DNA from: Veillonella caviae
GTDB taxonomy: Bacteria; Bacillota; Negativicutes; Veillonellales; Veillonellaceae
NCBI RefSeq assembly: GCF_003992125.1
Contig: NZ_RQUY01000006.1
Span: 40,019-104,018, forward strand
DNA length: 64,000 bases
Reading direction: 5' to 3'
Position 1 is the first letter of the stretch; each line of letters opens with the position of its first letter. The notes beneath the pieces were generated by a model. It saw only the letters and a list, made by a program, of their open reading frames with translations. It was not told where the DNA came from and did not search any database. Both the position numbers and the translations under genes were made by a program. Shown here one piece after another: positions 62,227 to 64,000 of the stretch.

Positions 62227-63896
62227 TGAAAAGTTTACTAAAATTCATAACTTGTGGCAGTGTAGATGATGGCAAATCTACATTGATTGGACATATCCTT
62301 TACGATTCTAAATTGCTCTACGCAGACCAAAAGGAAGCCTTAGAGTTGGAAAGTAAGGTGGGGAGCCGCGGTGGTGCTATCGACTATTCTTTATTATTAG
62401 ATGGTTTGATGGCAGAGCGGGAGCAAGGTATTACTATTGATGTAGCGTATCGTTATTTTACTACTGATAATCGTAGTTTTATCGTAGCTGATACACCGGG
62501 TCATGAAGAGTACACTCGCAATATGGCGGTAGGCGCATCCTTTGCAGATTTGGCGATTATTTTGGTAGATGCAAAACAAGGCGTTCTCGTTCAAACTCGT
62601 CGACATGCTCGCATCTGTAAATTGATGGGTATTGAATATTTCGTATTTGCCATTAATAAAATGGATCTTGTTGGTTATGATGAAAACCGTTTCCGTACTA
62701 TTGAAAAAGAAATCCTAACCCTTCAAGAAGAGTTAGGATTAGCCAACATTGTTTTAATCCCTGTATCCGCTACAGAAGGGGATAATATTACTACCTTATC
62801 CCAAAATACACCATGGTATGCAGGACAAGCCTTATTGCCGTATTTGGAAAATGTAGATATTGCCACAAAAGGCGAAGTTGGATTCTACATGCCTGTACAA
62901 CGTGTATCACGACCAGACCATACCTTTAGGGGCTTTCAAGGTCAAATTGAATCTGGATCTATTCGTGTAGGTGATAGGGTTACTATTTTACCGAGCGGAG
63001 AACAAGCAGAAGTTAAGTCTATTATAGTTGGCTTTGATGCAGTTACAGAAGCATATGCAAATCAACCTGTATCCATACAATTGAATCGGGAAGTAGATGT
63101 ATCACGAGGTTGCGTGTTATACAAAGATATTGACCTTTATGTGAGTGCTAAAATCGATACTAATGTATTGTGGATGGATGACAGCCCTCTCGTGGAAGGT
63201 CGTGAATACATTGCTATGATTGGTACAAAAACGGTGTCTGCTATAATTTCTAAAATCCGCTATAAGATCGATGTAAATAGTGGTGAATTATTGCAAGCTG
63301 ATGAGCTTAGTAAAAATGAAATTGCTCACGTGGTGCTATCATTGCAAGAACCTGTTGCAGTAGATTCTTTTGTGGAACATAAGACGCTTGGTGAATTTAT
63401 TCTCATCGATCGTGTATCTCATATGACATCTGCGTGTGGTACCATTGTAAAACGTCTTGATGGCGATAAGGAGCTCTATACCTTTGTAAACGGTACTATA
63501 AAGGCTCGGGGCGATATTTTTGAAGAATTCTTCTACGATATCGAAGGTTTTACAGTGAACAAGGTACAGTCTAACGATTATGTATATCGCGTTGGAGATA
63601 ATATTCCCGTACATGGTGAAAGCTATGATTATCCAGCAGATTTTGATATTATCGTCATTCGTGATAAAGTTGCTATTTCTATACGAAATGAGCAAATTGC
63701 AAATATCATAGCCTTGCGAGATTATCAATATAGTGAATTGCCAATACTTAATGGCCGTGGTTTTGCATTAGCTATTCATAATGAGACTGACTCTGAGGAT
63801 TTTTATCAATCCTTAGATACTTCCTTTACCGAAGATTGGTATGATAAGTGGGTAGATTTTGGTGTATATCGCCGCATTGTATTTAAAAAGTTATAA
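62226..63896 (+). CDS. cysN: sulfate adenylyltransferase subunit 1 with unusual C-terminal extension
   Basis: A 556-residue GTPase. G1 is GSVDDGKST (11-19), G3 is DTPGH near 92 and G4 is NKMD near 141, followed by EF-Tu-like domains 2 and 3 ending near FILIDRVSHMTSACGTIV (about 389-408). The GTPase cycle drives APS formation by CysD. After ~410 there are about 145 residues (FEEFFYDIEGFTVNK..., aromatic and acidic) that I do not recognise. They are not APS kinase, as no GxSGSGKS loop is present. Monofunctional CysN has a tail of only ~50. The ATG overlaps the cysD stop. Confidence 0.92.
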   Translation: MKSLLKFITCGSVDDGKSTLIGHILYDSKLLYADQKEALELESKVGSRGGAIDYSLLLDGLMAEREQGITIDVAYRYFTTDNRSFIVADTPGHEEYTRNMAVGASFADLAIILVDAKQGVLVQTRRHARICKLMGIEYFVFAINKMDLVGYDENRFRTIEKEILTLQEELGLANIVLIPVSATEGDNITTLSQNTPWYAGQALLPYLENVDIATKGEVGFYMPVQRVSRPDHTFRGFQGQIESGSIRVGDRVTILPSGEQAEVKSIIVGFDAVTEAYANQPVSIQLNREVDVSRGCVLYKDIDLYVSAKIDTNVLWMDDSPLVEGREYIAMIGTKTVSAIISKIRYKIDVNSGELLQADELSKNEIAHVVLSLQEPVAVDSFVEHKTLGEFILIDRVSHMTSACGTIVKRLDGDKELYTFVNGTIKARGDIFEEFFYDIEGFTVNKVQSNDYVYRVGDNIPVHGESYDYPADFDIIVIRDKVAISIRNEQIANIIALRDYQYSELPILNGRGFALAIHNETDSEDFYQSLDTSFTEDWYDKWVDFGVYRRIVFKKL

Positions 63897-63924
63897 ATTA
63901 AGGCTTATAGGACAAAAGGTGTTG

Positions 63925-63951
63925 GTTTTTAATCCCATGAAGAATTGAAAC
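63925..63951 (+). CRISPR. single CRISPR-repeat-like sequence at the window edge
   Basis: The 27 bases begin GTTTTTAATCCCATG and end AGAATTGAAAC, close in form to type I-B/III repeats that end ATTGAAAC. It starts 28 bases after the cysN stop. No second copy appears in the following 49 bases, so an ordinary array with 35-40-base spacers is not confirmed. A weak CCCATG match lies 60 bases on, at the very end. It may be the edge of an array, a remnant, or a lone crRNA-like element. Confidence 0.4.
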
Positions 63952-64000
63952 TTTTATCATAAAAGTGTAAATCACTCCAAACAATAGCATCACCCCATGT

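Noticed and set aside
62226..63896. CysN-CysC bifunctional enzyme because of the extra length
   Set aside because: The extension has no APS-kinase P-loop or other CysC motif.
63985..64000. Second CRISPR repeat 60 bases after the first
   Set aside because: Only CCCATG and a few scattered bases match (about 8 of 16), which chance can explain. The window ends before it can be judged.

Overview
The window looks like a chromosomal stretch of a low-G+C member of the Negativicutes, most likely Veillonella. This is inferred from gene content and codon style, not from a marker gene. Supporting signs are a B12-salvage amidohydrolase, a purine/xanthine-type molybdenum hydroxylase operon (a classical Veillonella activity), a glmS ribozyme, and a cdaA-cdaR-glmM-glmS neighbourhood typical of Firmicutes. 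I see no rRNA, tRNA, prophage or insertion sequence. About 61 protein genes are supported.

Layout. 1-3,102: end of an unidentified gene, then a minus-strand ABC importer of the iron-chelate/B12 class. 3,346-9,037: an orphan ECF substrate-binding component, then methionine biosynthesis (metB-like, patB-like, metA, metY). MetA carries the acetyl-CoA type residue, which matches an O-acetylhomoserine sulfhydrylase next door. 9,342-14,420: a secreted PepSY protein, bioY, and a minus-strand three-gene metal set: a COG0523 GTPase, a GTPase-like/permease fusion, and a TIGR03943-type membrane protein. 14,836-24,348: pepD, an NAD salvage operon (pncB-nadE-asparaginase), cbiZ, an MscS channel, a D-Ala-D-Ala carboxypeptidase, a YfbR-like HD phosphohydrolase and queG.

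24,486-31,378: a nine-gene overlapping operon for a selenium-dependent-type molybdenum hydroxylase (FAD, FeS and Mo subunits, then YqeC, MocA, YqeB and a split XdhC). Its metal could come from modABC at 48,733-50,883. 31,545-40,616: cyclic-di-AMP synthesis (cdaA, cdaR), a COG2509 flavoprotein, glmM, a secreted esterase and ribozyme-controlled glmS. 40,626-48,457: trpS, a striking nested palindrome (41,626-41,808), an amino-acid ABC importer, an unknown secreted protein, a uspA-arsR pair and an AEC transporter. 50,990-53,078: a secreted acid phosphatase and a TPP-riboswitch-controlled thiD.

53,628-63,896: a ten-gene sulfate assimilation operon: sulfite reductase, a small membrane protein, SBP-CysT-CysW-CysA importer, AprA/AprB-like APS reductase, CysD, and a CysN with an unusual C-terminal extension. 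Together these could take external sulfate to APS, sulfite and sulfide without PAPS, and the sulfide would feed metY. The 549-bp region before it holds a candidate structured RNA, a very strong terminator, four exact-period 14-bp repeats and a good promoter with a dyad. The last 80 bases hold a CRISPR-repeat-like sequence.

The most interesting items are the nested palindrome, the GTPase-permease fusion, the 14-bp repeat array and structured RNA before the sulfate operon, the CysN extension and the lone CRISPR-like repeat.
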